A stretch of DNA of 64,000 nucleotides from Sphingomonas sp. 32-62-10 (GTDB lineage Bacteria; Pseudomonadota; Alphaproteobacteria; Sphingomonadales; Sphingomonadaceae). The translations under genes were made by a program, and so were the position numbers. Below are positions 1 through 8,277 of the stretch, piece after piece. Position 1 is the first letter of the stretch. Each line of letters opens with the position of its first letter. The notes under the pieces are model-generated. The model ran no database searches and had not been told where the DNA came from. It worked only from the letters and a program-made list of their open reading frames with translations. The stretch spans positions 29,935-93,934 of the forward strand of contig NCEE01000028.1 in assembly GCA_002280555.1 (NCBI GenBank), in the 5' to 3' direction.

Positions 1-575
1 TGGCGATCGACACCGACGTCAGTGCGGCGGCTCTGGCCGAGGGGCTTTGGGGCGGTTCAGCCGGGTGCCGCATCCATGCCTATGTGACGATCGGCACAGG
101 CGTTGGCGGCGGCATCGTTGTGGACGGGCAGCCGCTGCACGGTTTTCTCCATCCCGAAATCGGTCATGTGCGGGTGCCGCGCGTGGCGGGCGATGCGTTT
201 GCCGGGGTCTGCCCGTTTCACGGCGATTGCATCGAGGGGCTGGTCGCCGGACCGGCGCTTGCCGCGCGCACCGGGCTGAGGGGCGCGGACATTGCCGATG
301 ATCATCCGGTCTGGGCCAATGTCGCGCAGGAACTGGGCGATTTCTTCGCCAACATGCTGGTCAGCTTCGCGCCTGAACGGATTGCGCTGGGCGGCAGCGT
401 GGTCCTCGGGCGGCCATCCTTGCTTCCCGCGGTGCGCGCGGTGGTGGCGCGTCGCCTTGGCCGATATCTGCCCGCTACGGGCATGGCGCCTGAAGCCCGG
501 ATCGCGCTGGCTATATTGGGCGCGGATGCCGGGCCGCTGGGGGCAATCGCGCTGGCGTTGCGGGCGCTGGGTTAG
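1..575 (+). CDS. ROK-family sugar kinase (fructokinase-like), 5' end outside window
   Basis: C-terminal part of a ROK-fold sugar kinase that phosphorylates a hexose with ATP in the cytoplasm. The reading frame is open from base 3 and begins with a DTDVSAAALAE stretch typical of bacterial ROK fructokinases, followed by the glycine-rich TIGTGVGGGIV phosphate-binding segment. A CPFHGDC motif follows, part of the zinc-binding loop of this family. Substrate choice (fructose, glucose or mannose) cannot be read from the fragment. Its TAG stop at 573-575 interlocks with the convergent trmB stop on the other strand (572-574), so the two genes meet tail to tail with no spacer. Confidence 0.85.
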   Translation, partial: AIDTDVSAAALAEGLWGGSAGCRIHAYVTIGTGVGGGIVVDGQPLHGFLHPEIGHVRVPRVAGDAFAGVCPFHGDCIEGLVAGPALAARTGLRGADIADDHPVWANVAQELGDFFANMLVSFAPERIALGGSVVLGRPSLLPAVRAVVARRLGRYLPATGMAPEARIALAILGADAGPLGAIALALRALG

Positions 576-1173
576 ACCCGCAGATAGCGAAAGTACCACA
601 CCTCATGCCCCTTGGTCCGGGCTTTGCGTTCATAGCGGGTTTCGGGCCAGTCGGCGGGCAATAGGTGGGATCATCAGTGCCGAGCCGAAACTCGCCGCCG
701 GGTTTCAGCTTGGCGTGGATCAGGTCGAGCGGGCCGTGGTTCACCATCCGGCGCTTGGCATGGCGCGCTTTTCGCCACGGATCGGGGTGGAGCAGATAGA
801 CGCGCTCAAGCGAGGCATCGGGTAGCCGCTCGATCACCTCCAGCGCATCGCCCATGTGGAGCCGCACATTGTCCAGCCCCCCGTCGCGGACATGCGCGAG
901 TGCACCGACTACGCCGTTCAGGAAGGGCTCGCAGCCGATGAACCCGCTGCCCGGCCGCATCGCCGCTTGCCCTGCGAGATGCTCACCGGACCCGAAACCG
1001 ATCTCCACCTCAAGCGGCCGATCATCCCCGAACAGCGCCATCGCATCGATCGGCCCGGTTTCGGGTACCGAGATTTGCGGCAGCAATTCCTCGATCAGCG
1101 CGGCCTGGCCCTGCCGCAATTTGTGCCCGGCGCGGCGGCCGTAGAGGCGGCGAATGGTGGTGGGATCGCTCAT
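572..1173 (-). pseudogene. trmB: trmB, tRNA (guanine-N7)-methyltransferase with internal deletion and frameshift
   Basis: TrmB methylates G46 of tRNAs with S-adenosylmethionine. The ATG at 1171-1173 (MSDPTTIRRLYGRR) is the family start. SAM-binding EIGFGSGEHLA, GCEPFLNGVV, LLHPDPWRKARHAKRR and the GTDDPTY motif are all intact. After GTDDPTY (about 672) the frame runs into unrelated residues, but one frame over the authentic C-terminus LPADWPETRYERKA...HEVWYFRYLRV and stop are present at 572. Start to stop is 602 nt, not a multiple of three, and roughly 25 residues of the usual product are missing at the junction. Either a real deletion that would disable the enzyme, or an assembly error. The neighbour metK makes its cofactor. 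Confidence 0.8.
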
Positions 1174-1206
1174 AAAAAAGGGGCGATAGCTGCACGCTAC
1201 CGCCCC
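1174..1206 (-). terminator. Rho-independent terminator of metK, abutting the trmB start codon
   Basis: On the minus strand an 11-bp stem (one G-T pair) at 1180-1190/1196-1206 with a 5-base loop is followed by six T residues at 1174-1179. It lies 27 bases after the metK stop. The T-run touches the trmB ATG at 1173, so no ribosome binding site separates terminator and trmB start. Read-through or RNA refolding would decide how much trmB is made from the metK transcript. Confidence 0.75.
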
Positions 1207-1232
1207 CGCCATCGTTCAGCGCAGTGCGTGAT

Positions 1233-2444
1233 TTACGCCAGCGCTGCCTTCAGGTCGTCGACCAGGTCGGTGCGCTCCCAGGGGAAGAAATCCCCCTCGG
1301 GCTGGCGGCCGAAATGGCCATAGGCGGCTGTTTTCTGATAGATCGGCTTGTTGAGCGCGAGGTGGGTGCGGATGCCGCGCGGGGTAAGGCCGCCGAGCTT
1401 TTCGATCGACATGATCGCCTCTTCGATCTTGTCATCGCCGACGGTGCCGGTGCCATGCGTATCGACATAGAGCGACAGCGGCTTGCTGACGCCGATCGCA
1501 TAGGCGAGCTGGATCGTGCAGCGCTGGGCGAGCCCGGCGGCGACGATGTTCTTCGCCAGATAACGGGTGATGTACGCGGCCGAGCGATCGACCTTGGTCG
1601 GGTCCTTGCCGCTGAACGCGCCGCCGCCATGGGGCGATGCACCGCCATAGGTGTCGACGATGATCTTGCGACCGGTAAGCCCGGCGTCGCCGTCCGGCCC
1701 GCCGATTTCGAAACTGCCGGTGGGGTTGATGTGATAGACGGTCTCGTCCGAAAGCAGCTCGGCCGGGATCACGCTGGCGACGACCGACTTCACATAAGCG
1801 TGGAGTTCAGCTTCCTTCTCGCCCTGATCATAGCCCTTGGCATGCTGGGTCGAGACCACAATCGCGGTGCACGCGACAGGCTTGCTGCCCTCATAGCGCA
1901 GTGTGACCTGGCTCTTGGCGTCGGGCTCAAGGAAGGGGGCGACCTTCGAATGGCGGTCGGCCGCCATTTTTTCGAGGATCTTGTGGCTGTAATAAAGCGT
2001 CGCGGGCATCAGATCGGGCGTGTCGTCGGCCGCATAGCCGAACATGATGCCCTGATCGCCAGCGCCTTCATCCTTGTTGCCGCTCGCGTCCACGCCCTGC
2101 GCGATATGCGCCGATTGCGGGTGCAGATTGTTTTCGAAGCGCAGCGTCTGCCAGTGGAAACCGTCCTGCTCATAACCGATGCGCTTCACGGTCGCGCGGA
2201 CGGTCGCTTCGACCTCTTCAGGCACGCCGGGTGCCCAGTTGCCTGCTTCGTCCATGATGCCCTTGCCGCGAATTTCACCCGCAAGCACGACGAGCTGCGT
2301 GGTCGTCAGCGTTTCGCAGGCAATGCGCGCCTCAGGGTCCTTCGACAGAAACAGATCGACGATCGCGTCCGAAATCTGATCCGACACCTTGTCGGGATGG
2401 CCTTCTGAAACTGATTCGGATGTGAAGAGATAGGATGAACGCAT
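1233..2444 (-). CDS. metK: S-adenosylmethionine synthetase
   Basis: Cytoplasmic enzyme making S-adenosylmethionine from methionine and ATP. The 403-residue product has the usual length and hallmarks: N-terminal FTSESVSEGHPDKVSDQISDA, the central GDQGIMFGYA signature, and the GGGAFSGKDPTKVDRSAAY glycine/lysine motif. It is followed by an intrinsic terminator at 1174-1206. An 8-bp hairpin sits in the 82-base gap to lnt upstream. Essential housekeeping gene in the conserved trmB-metK-lnt neighbourhood. Confidence 0.97.
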   Translation of the reverse strand: MRSSYLFTSESVSEGHPDKVSDQISDAIVDLFLSKDPEARIACETLTTTQLVVLAGEIRGKGIMDEAGNWAPGVPEEVEATVRATVKRIGYEQDGFHWQTLRFENNLHPQSAHIAQGVDASGNKDEGAGDQGIMFGYAADDTPDLMPATLYYSHKILEKMAADRHSKVAPFLEPDAKSQVTLRYEGSKPVACTAIVVSTQHAKGYDQGEKEAELHAYVKSVVASVIPAELLSDETVYHINPTGSFEIGGPDGDAGLTGRKIIVDTYGGASPHGGGAFSGKDPTKVDRSAAYITRYLAKNIVAAGLAQRCTIQLAYAIGVSKPLSLYVDTHGTGTVGDDKIEEAIMSIEKLGGLTPRGIRTHLALNKPIYQKTAAYGHFGRQPEGDFFPWERTDLVDDLKAALA

Positions 2445-2499
2445 GGTAATCCCTTATGACTGGGCCAGAGAAGCGGCACCGGAATAGCGGCTGCGGACC

Positions 2500-2523
2500 G
2501 CATATAAAGCTTTTGTTATATGC
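2500..2523 (-). promoter_or_regulatory. Hairpin in the metK leader
   Basis: A perfect 8-bp inverted repeat (GCATATAA / TTATATGC, loop of 8) lies 56 bases before the metK ATG and just after the lnt stop. It has no following T-run, so it is not a standard terminator. It could be part of a leader structure, an operator, or an AT-rich promoter segment. A known SAM-riboswitch consensus is not recognised by eye. Confidence 0.35.
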
Positions 2524-2526
2524 GCC

Positions 2527-4068
2527 CTATCGCGCTCGCTGGCGAATGGCAACAGCCAGTGCGAGCATCGCCGCTGCGACCAGCGCCGCCATCCAGTTGC
2601 CTAGCATGGCGAAGATCGTCGGCGGGTGCGGCTGGGGAATCGGCAGCTCGATCGCACCGTCGCGGTCAGCGGGGATGCTCGCCAGTACGCGGCCGTCCGC
2701 ATCGATGATTGCCGATACGCCGGTGGGGGTCGCGCGGATGACGGGCAGCCCTTCCTCGATGGCGCGGAGCCGTGCCATCGCCAGATGCTCGACTGGACCC
2801 CAAAGCCCGTACCAGCTGTCGTTCGACGGGTTGAAGATGAAGCGCGGGCGCTGGGCGCGGTTCACCGTTTCGCCCGAAAAGATAATCTCGTAACAGATCT
2901 GGAATCCAACCAGCCCGAAGCCCGGCAGATCGAGCGCGGCGGGGCCGGGACCGGGGCGGATATCGACATCACCGGGCACCAGCCGCGACAGGCCGATCGC
3001 CGACATGATCGGGCGGGCGGGCAGATATTCGCCCCATGGCACCAGATGCGCCTTGTCATAGCGGCCGAGCAGCCGCGCTTTGGAATCGAGCGCCAGCACC
3101 GAATTGCTCACCGAGCTCAATTGTCCGCGATCGTCGAACTGCAACCCGTTGCCGCCTGCCAGCACGACATCGCTCGAGCCGAGCATCGCGGCGATGCGTG
3201 CGCGTGTCACTTCAGGCCGTCCGCGCCAGTAATATTCGGGGGGGTAGCCGTCCTCGACGAACAGACGCAGCGCTCCTTCAGGCCAGACGATCAGGCGGGG
3301 GGCCGGGCCGGGGGTCCCCATGAGACGCGCAATGGCGGCGAGATTGGCTTCGGCATAATCGTCGCGCGGGCGCTCCTCCTGATCGAGATTGGGCTGGATC
3401 ACGCGGATGCGGGGTGTGTCGGCGGTAATGGCGGCTGGAGTCTGCGCTAAATCTATTCCGTTCACCGCCAGTAACAGGGTAGCGCCCAGCACGGGCGCGG
3501 CGAGCCTCCAGCGGCGTTGCGTCACTAGCAAAAGCAGCGCGCCAGCCACCACCACGCTCAACCCGCCTAGCGCATAAGTGCCGATCAGGCTGGTCGATCG
3601 TCCCACGCCGATCAGCGGTAGCCAGATCGCCGCGAGCGGATTCCATGGATAGCCGGTCAGCATCGTGCCGCGCAGCCATTCGGTGACGATCCAGGCCGCC
3701 CCCGCGACCAGCACATAGCTGCCGCCAATCGGCGTTGTGCTGTCGCCATTCGCGCGCGGGCTCGCCAGACGCCACATCAGGCCGGCGGCGAGCATAGGGT
3801 AGATCGCTAGATAGGCGGCAAGGATCGACACCGCCGGATAGCCGAGCCAGGCCGGCATCGCATCCTGTAAGGTGAAGGCACGTGCGATCCAGTTGTTGCC
3901 GATCGTGAAATGGGCGATCCCGAACAGCCAGCCACGCCACAATGCCGCGCGCAAACTCGGCGAATCATGGACGATCAACAACCAGGCGGCGAAGCAGGCC
4001 AGCGTCACTGGCAAAAGATTGAGCGGGGCGAATCCGGTGGCGGCCACGGCGCCAAGGATCAGCGACAT
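2527..4068 (-). CDS. lnt: Apolipoprotein N-acyltransferase
   Basis: Inner-membrane enzyme that adds the third acyl chain to the N-terminal cysteine of lipoproteins. The N-terminal half has several hydrophobic helices. The C-terminal half is a nitrilase-like domain with the catalytic triad visible: Glu in LIVWPEGALR, Lys in YDKAHLVPWGEYLP and Cys in GFQICYEIIFSG. The start at MSLILGAVAATGFAPL (4068) gives 513 residues, the family size. The frame is open to 4170, but that would overlap the divergent gene at 4135 and adds a non-conserved leader; a GTG at 4089 is another option. It follows corC/ybeY in related genomes, but here about 2.7 kb separates it from corC. Confidence 0.93.
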   Translation of the reverse strand: MSLILGAVAATGFAPLNLLPVTLACFAAWLLIVHDSPSLRAALWRGWLFGIAHFTIGNNWIARAFTLQDAMPAWLGYPAVSILAAYLAIYPMLAAGLMWRLASPRANGDSTTPIGGSYVLVAGAAWIVTEWLRGTMLTGYPWNPLAAIWLPLIGVGRSTSLIGTYALGGLSVVVAGALLLLVTQRRWRLAAPVLGATLLLAVNGIDLAQTPAAITADTPRIRVIQPNLDQEERPRDDYAEANLAAIARLMGTPGPAPRLIVWPEGALRLFVEDGYPPEYYWRGRPEVTRARIAAMLGSSDVVLAGGNGLQFDDRGQLSSVSNSVLALDSKARLLGRYDKAHLVPWGEYLPARPIMSAIGLSRLVPGDVDIRPGPGPAALDLPGFGLVGFQICYEIIFSGETVNRAQRPRFIFNPSNDSWYGLWGPVEHLAMARLRAIEEGLPVIRATPTGVSAIIDADGRVLASIPADRDGAIELPIPQPHPPTIFAMLGNWMAALVAAAMLALAVAIRQRAR

Positions 4069-4134
4069 CAGGGCGGGGCGTTTCGTCACGCCGGGGCTAT
4101 CGCTTGGTTCGCCGGGATTTGCTAGCAGCTTTGC

Positions 4135-4554
4135 ATGATGCGCCCCTTCCACCTCGCCTTTCCCGTTCATGATCTCGCCGCCGCGCGTGCCTTTTACGGC
4201 GGGGTGATGGGCTGTGCGGAGGGGCGGTCATCCGATCATTGGATCGATTTCGACCTGTTCGGGCACCAGATCGTCGCGCATCTCGATCCGTCGGCAAAGC
4301 CAGTTGTCGTCGCCAATGCCGTTGACGGCCATGACGTGCCGGTGCCGCATTTCGGCGTAGTGCTGACGATGCCCGACTGGCAAGCGCTGGCAGACCGGGT
4401 CGCGGCGTCGGGGATCGCTTTTGGCATTGCGCCGCACATCCGGTTCCTTGGGCAGCCGGGTGAGCAGGCGACGATGTTCTTTTACGATCCCAGCGGCAAT
4501 GCGCTCGAGTTCAAGGCGTTTGCCGATGATGCGATGCTGTTTGCCACCCAATAA
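4135..4554 (+). CDS. VOC-family (glyoxalase/dioxygenase superfamily) protein
   Basis: Small 139-residue vicinal-oxygen-chelate protein. The HLAFPVHDLAAARAFYGGVMG opening and the closing FFYDPSGNALEFKAF are the paired beta-alpha-beta signatures of the fold, with a candidate metal ligand His near the start and Glu in the last motif. The family includes glyoxalase I, extradiol dioxygenases and resistance proteins; the substrate cannot be assigned. Two adjacent ATGs (4135, 4138) are possible starts. It is transcribed divergently from lnt with a gap of about 65 bases. Confidence 0.8.
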   Translation: MMRPFHLAFPVHDLAAARAFYGGVMGCAEGRSSDHWIDFDLFGHQIVAHLDPSAKPVVVANAVDGHDVPVPHFGVVLTMPDWQALADRVAASGIAFGIAPHIRFLGQPGEQATMFFYDPSGNALEFKAFADDAMLFATQ

Positions 4555-4584
4555 TGATGTCGGTCTGGCGAGGCGATCATCGGG

Positions 4585-5073
4585 TCAGTCGTCGTGGATC
4601 TCGATTACGCCCACTCTGGCCAATTGCTCGGCTGTTTTGGTGAACTCGGCGAGAATTGGTTCGAGCATCGGTTCAAGCCCCAGAATATCGATCACGCCGG
4701 GCGGCGGCGTTACCCCGCCCCGGCAATCTTCGATCAGCAATCCCCGCTCGATCATCTTCTCAACCTGGCGACGCACGGTTTCGCGCGGCAGGCCAGTCGC
4801 CGAGGCGATGGCATTGCGCGAGATCGGGATCACCCATTCGCGCGGCAAAATGGCGGTCGCGGTAAAATTTTCGGGCACTGTACGTTCGCGCATCAGTTTC
4901 TGCACATTGGCAACACAGACGGTCAGGTAGATCAACATTTCGGTCGGGCTGATCGCAACCTTACCCGCTGAAAATGCCCGCTGCGTTGCAAGGAACATAT
5001 TGGCGACGCCGAACATCGCGACTCGCCAGTTTGCCGCCATATTTTCAGGATTGGTCGCAATCCTTACGGCCAT
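4585..5073 (-). CDS. Winged-helix transcriptional regulator, uncharacterised
   Basis: 162-residue protein whose residues about 95-130 (ISRNAIASATGLPRETVRRQVEKMIERGLL) read as a helix-turn-helix plus wing of the MarR/Crp-like class. A mostly helical N-terminal half probably dimerises. No ligand-binding domain is recognised. A good Shine-Dalgarno (AGAGGA) precedes the ATG at 5073. It sits between a VOC protein and a sugar dehydrogenase and may regulate the latter, but nothing in the sequence proves the target. Confidence 0.65.
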   Translation of the reverse strand: MAVRIATNPENMAANWRVAMFGVANMFLATQRAFSAGKVAISPTEMLIYLTVCVANVQKLMRERTVPENFTATAILPREWVIPISRNAIASATGLPRETVRRQVEKMIERGLLIEDCRGGVTPPPGVIDILGLEPMLEPILAEFTKTAEQLARVGVIEIHDD

Positions 5074-5245
5074 TATCGTTCGTTCCTCTTCCTCGCCAGA
5101 CAGTGCCGACTACGGACAGACCGTTACCCAAAGCGGGTACGGTAGGAACTACGTAATTCAAATCGGATGATTTCGGCAATAGGAATGACAATAGCTGTGC
5201 TGCTTTTTTTCCACTATTTCCGGATGGCGCGCGGGCTTTACTGAC

Positions 5246-6577
5246 CTAGCGCGTGCCGCTGACCCGCCAGATCACGTTACCGACGTCATCGGCAACGAGC
5301 AGGCTGCCGGTTCGATCGAGCGCGACCCCCACTGGTCGCCCTTGCGCATCGCCATTCTTGTCGAGGAACCCGCTCAGCACGTCGATCGGCTTTGTGCCTT
5401 TCACGGGGAAACCATCGGCGGCAAATGGTACGTAGATAACCTTGTAGCCCGATACCGGGGTTCGGTTCCACGATCCGTGTTGGCCGATGAAAGCGCCATT
5501 GGTGAACTGCCCGCCCAATGTCGCACCTTTGGCAAAACTCAGGCCGAGCGAAGCGGTATGCGGACCAAGCGCATAATCGGGACGTTTCGAATATTCGAGC
5601 AAATCGGGCCGTTCGGGCTGAACGCGCTTGTCGACATAGCCGCCCCAATAGCTGTTCGGCCAGCCGAAGAAATCGCCCAGATTAACTGCCGTCATGTAAT
5701 CCGGCGCGAGGTCCGATCCGAGCATGTCGCGCTCATTCACTGTCGTCCACAACCGGTCGGTCTGCGGTTCGAATGCCAGTCCCTGGGGGTTACGCAGTCC
5801 GGCGGCGAACACGCGGAAGGTTTTAGCGGCGGGATCCACTTCGAGAATGTTCGCGCGGTTCACCTCTACATCAAGCCCGTTTTCGGCGATGTTGCTGGCC
5901 GAGCCGACAGCAACATACAGCGTTTTGCCATCGGCACTTGCAATCACGTTGCGCGCCCAGTGGTTCCCGCCACCGGGATAACGCACGACGGTTTCCGGCT
6001 TGGCGGTGATCTTGGTCTGGCCGGTCGCATAGGGTACGCGCACAAGCGCATCGGTGTTGGCGATATAAAGCTGGTCGCCCACCAGCACCATGCCGAGTGG
6101 CGAGTTGAGCCCGCCGATCAGCACCGAACGGGTTTCTGCAACGCCGTCACCGTCTGCATCGCGCAGCAGCGTGATTCGATTGGCCGAAGGCACGCCCGCG
6201 CCGGCTTTTGACATCAGCGCCTTCATCACCACGCCGGTGATGCTGAACCCGCCCTTGCGCGGGGGCGAGTTGGTTTCTGATACCAGAATGTCGCCATTGG
6301 GCAGCTGATAAATCCAGCGGGGATGATCGAGGCCCTTTGCAAAGACGGCTACCTTCAGCCCCGGCGCGGGCACAGGCATCGCGCCATTCTGCCAGCCGAC
6401 CACATCGGCGACCTTGATCGTCGGGATGGTCTGCACGCGCGGGGGCGTGATTTTGGGGCGCGGGCCCATTACCGCTTCGAGCGGCAGCCGGGCTTGGTCA
6501 GGCTGGCTGACCCAGAACCACGTACCGCCCGCAAGGACGACCAAAATGGCGAGGACGATCAGGATGTGTTTGCGCAT
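5246..6577 (-). CDS. PQQ-type sugar dehydrogenase, membrane anchored (sorbosone/glucose dehydrogenase fold)
   Basis: 443-residue periplasmic oxidoreductase of the soluble glucose dehydrogenase / L-sorbosone dehydrogenase beta-propeller family, which oxidises sugars or aldehydes with pyrroloquinoline quinone. A single hydrophobic segment (MRKHILIVLAILVVLAGG) is a signal anchor. Propeller motifs include LDHPRWIYQLPNGDILVSE, GGNHWARNV, FAAGLRNPQGLAF and GQHGSWNRTPVSGYKV. The ATG at 6577 has AAGG upstream and begins the signal segment; the frame stays open to 6841 but without coding character. No PQQ synthesis genes are present in the window. Confidence 0.8.
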   Translation of the reverse strand: MRKHILIVLAILVVLAGGTWFWVSQPDQARLPLEAVMGPRPKITPPRVQTIPTIKVADVVGWQNGAMPVPAPGLKVAVFAKGLDHPRWIYQLPNGDILVSETNSPPRKGGFSITGVVMKALMSKAGAGVPSANRITLLRDADGDGVAETRSVLIGGLNSPLGMVLVGDQLYIANTDALVRVPYATGQTKITAKPETVVRYPGGGNHWARNVIASADGKTLYVAVGSASNIAENGLDVEVNRANILEVDPAAKTFRVFAAGLRNPQGLAFEPQTDRLWTTVNERDMLGSDLAPDYMTAVNLGDFFGWPNSYWGGYVDKRVQPERPDLLEYSKRPDYALGPHTASLGLSFAKGATLGGQFTNGAFIGQHGSWNRTPVSGYKVIYVPFAADGFPVKGTKPIDVLSGFLDKNGDAQGRPVGVALDRTGSLLVADDVGNVIWRVSGTR

Positions 6578-6616
6578 GAACCTTAGGTAAGGTGGTTCCG
6601 GCTTGGGGAAAAGGTC

Positions 6617-6656
6617 AAAAGAAACGGCCGCCGACACAGGGGTAATGTCGGCGGCC
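6617..6656 (-). terminator. Intrinsic terminator downstream of corC / candidate RNA
   Basis: Perfect 11-bp inverted repeat GGCCGCCGACA (6626-6636) / TGTCGGCGGCC (6646-6656), loop of nine. On the minus strand it is followed by GTTTCTTTT (6617-6625). Confidence 0.65.
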
Positions 6657-6790
6657 GAACGGGCTGGTGTCACCCACCAAAGGGCAAGCGGGGAACTTGC
6701 CTGGGGATGGGGTCGGCAGGTGCGCTGCCAGCTACTCACCTCTCGGTAAGCTGAGGGTGGAGTAGCAGCGGCAGTAAAATCGGCAAAACA
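6617..6790 (-). ncRNA. Candidate structured RNA ending in an intrinsic terminator
   Basis: The 260-base corC-sugar dehydrogenase gap holds, read on the minus strand, a long stem (CTGCC / GGCAG outer helix with an inner GCTACTC / GAGTAGC helix, 6725-6774), a second hairpin (GGCAAG / CTTGCC, 6683-6701), and finally a perfect 11-bp GC-rich hairpin (6626-6636 with 6646-6656) followed by a T-rich tail. No reading frame fits. It does not carry the tetraloop region of SRP RNA, and no Rfam family is recognised by eye. It could be a small RNA, a long 3' UTR of corC, or just the corC terminator plus chance structure. The 5' end is a guess. Confidence 0.4.
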
Positions 6791-6837
6791 GATTAAATCA
6801 TATTCACTGATCGATAGCGTGATTGTTCGCAGGCCTG

Positions 6838-7749
6838 TCAATCCTCGACAAAAGCGCCGGGTTGGGGCGGGTGAAGCCTTAGGCGCTGAATCCGTTTGGT
6901 ATCGGCTTCAATCACCTCAAGCCGCCAGCCGCTGGGGTGTTCGATGCACACGCCCGTTTCGGGCACATGGCCCACCAATACGGCCGCCAATCCTCCGATT
7001 GTGTCGATATCATCATCGGTCTCGGCGAGGCGCGGATCTATCGTTGCGGCAACATCTTCGAGCTCGGCGCGGCCATCGGCATCCCATGCGCCGCCATCAA
7101 TCGGCACGAGCAGCTGCTGAGGCGCCTCGTCATGCTCGTCCTCGATATCGCCGACGATTTCCTCGATCAGATCCTCGATCGTCACCAGCCCCTCGGTACC
7201 GAAATATTCGTCGAGTACGATCGCCAGATGGACGCGCTTCTGCCGCATGTCCGCCAGCAGATCGAGCGTCCCCCGCGACATCGGCACGAACAAAGGCTGG
7301 CGGATCAGTCCGGCGATCGAGGCCGGATGCGGGGCCCCCGTCGCCAGAATGTTGAAGACGTCCTTGATATGGATCATCCCGATGATCGTATCGAGCTGAT
7401 CACGGTAAACGGGCAGGCGGCTATGCCCGGCCTCGGCAAACAGCGTCACCAGATCGGCAAAGCTCGTTTGCTCCTCCACGGCCATAATATCAGCGCGGGG
7501 CACGCCGACATCGCCCGCATCGCGCTCGCCGAAATGGAGCAGGTTGCGCACCATCTGGCGCTCGAGCGGGGAAAGATCACCGCGCGCATCGGGTGCGGGA
7601 TCATCCTCATGCGCGTCAATCGCTTCTTCTAGCTGCGCGCGGAGCGAGTCATCGGCGGGTTCACCGAAGATGAACTTGCGGAAGGAGCGCCATAAGCTGC
7701 CTTCCTGGGAGCCGGCATTGCCGGTCTCGGTACTGGGGCCGTCGGCCAT
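6838..7749 (-). CDS. corC: CorC/HlyC-type CBS-domain protein
   Basis: 303-residue cytoplasmic protein with a tandem CBS pair (about residues 80-205, including VPRADIMAVEEQ and GMIHIKDVFNIL) and a C-terminal CorC_HlyC domain (DADGRAELEDVAATI...IGGLAAVLVGHVP). CBS pairs bind adenosine nucleotides. CorC homologues are linked to magnesium/cobalt efflux and to outer-membrane integrity. It follows ybeY by nine bases in the conserved phoH-ybeY-corC operon. It lacks the transmembrane DUF21 domain, as is usual for CorC. Confidence 0.9.
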   Translation of the reverse strand: MADGPSTETGNAGSQEGSLWRSFRKFIFGEPADDSLRAQLEEAIDAHEDDPAPDARGDLSPLERQMVRNLLHFGERDAGDVGVPRADIMAVEEQTSFADLVTLFAEAGHSRLPVYRDQLDTIIGMIHIKDVFNILATGAPHPASIAGLIRQPLFVPMSRGTLDLLADMRQKRVHLAIVLDEYFGTEGLVTIEDLIEEIVGDIEDEHDEAPQQLLVPIDGGAWDADGRAELEDVAATIDPRLAETDDDIDTIGGLAAVLVGHVPETGVCIEHPSGWRLEVIEADTKRIQRLRLHPPQPGAFVED

Positions 7750-7758
7750 CGGGGTTGG

Positions 7759-8277
7759 TTAGTCCTCGTGCAGTTGATCGTTCAGATAGGGATCGGCGAT
7801 GCCGAGCGTGGCCAGCACATCGCGTTCGATCTGCTCCATCGCATCGGCCTCGGCCTGCCCCTGATGATCATATCCTAGCAGATGCAGCGTTCCGTGCACG
7901 ATCAAATGCGTGGCGTGATCGTTGAGCGTGATGCCCTTCTCCGCCGCCTCCGCTGCGCAGACGCCTTGGGCGAGCACGATATCGCCGAGCAGCACTTCAC
8001 CGTCATCGGTATTGGCGACCGTATCGAGCAGATCGGGCGCGATCATCGGGAAGGACAGGACGTTGGTCGGCTTGTCCTTCTGCCGGTAATCGCGATTCAG
8101 CACCTGCACCTCGGCATCGTCGGTGAGGCGGATCGAGATTTCGATCGTGGCATCGGCGGTGGTGAGCGCGCCATATGGGGTAGCGTTCAGCGCAGCGGTC
8201 GCAGCACGTGTGGCGAGGGATTCCCAGTCGGTCGCTTCCGGCCAAACAGGTTCCGCCGATAGCGCGACGTCAAGCAT
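7759..8277 (-). CDS. ybeY: Endoribonuclease YbeY, 16S rRNA maturation factor
   Basis: 172-residue zinc-dependent endoribonuclease for 16S rRNA 3'-end processing and ribosome quality control. The catalytic zinc motif HLIVHGTLHLLGYDH (H-x3-H-x5-H) is complete and preceded by the conserved NRDYRQKDKPTNVLSFP block. Its ATG (8275-8277) shares one base with the TGA of vapC (8277-8279). It is therefore probably translated by coupling to the toxin gene, an unusual arrangement for a gene normally following phoH directly. Confidence 0.95.
   Translation of the reverse strand: MLDVALSAEPVWPEATDWESLATRAATAALNATPYGALTTADATIEISIRLTDDAEVQVLNRDYRQKDKPTNVLSFPMIAPDLLDTVANTDDGEVLLGDIVLAQGVCAAEAAEKGITLNDHATHLIVHGTLHLLGYDHQGQAEADAMEQIERDVLATLGIADPYLNDQLHED

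Noticed and set aside
1224..2408. Long plus-strand frame of 394 codons
   Set aside because: It is the antisense shadow of metK, which has all family motifs; the product shows no recognisable domain and is Arg/Asp-rich as expected from antisense GC-rich coding DNA.
6617..6790. SRP RNA, 6S RNA or tmRNA
   Set aside because: The SRP tetraloop region and tmRNA ends are absent, and no 6S-type long hairpin with a central bubble could be drawn; left as an unassigned candidate.
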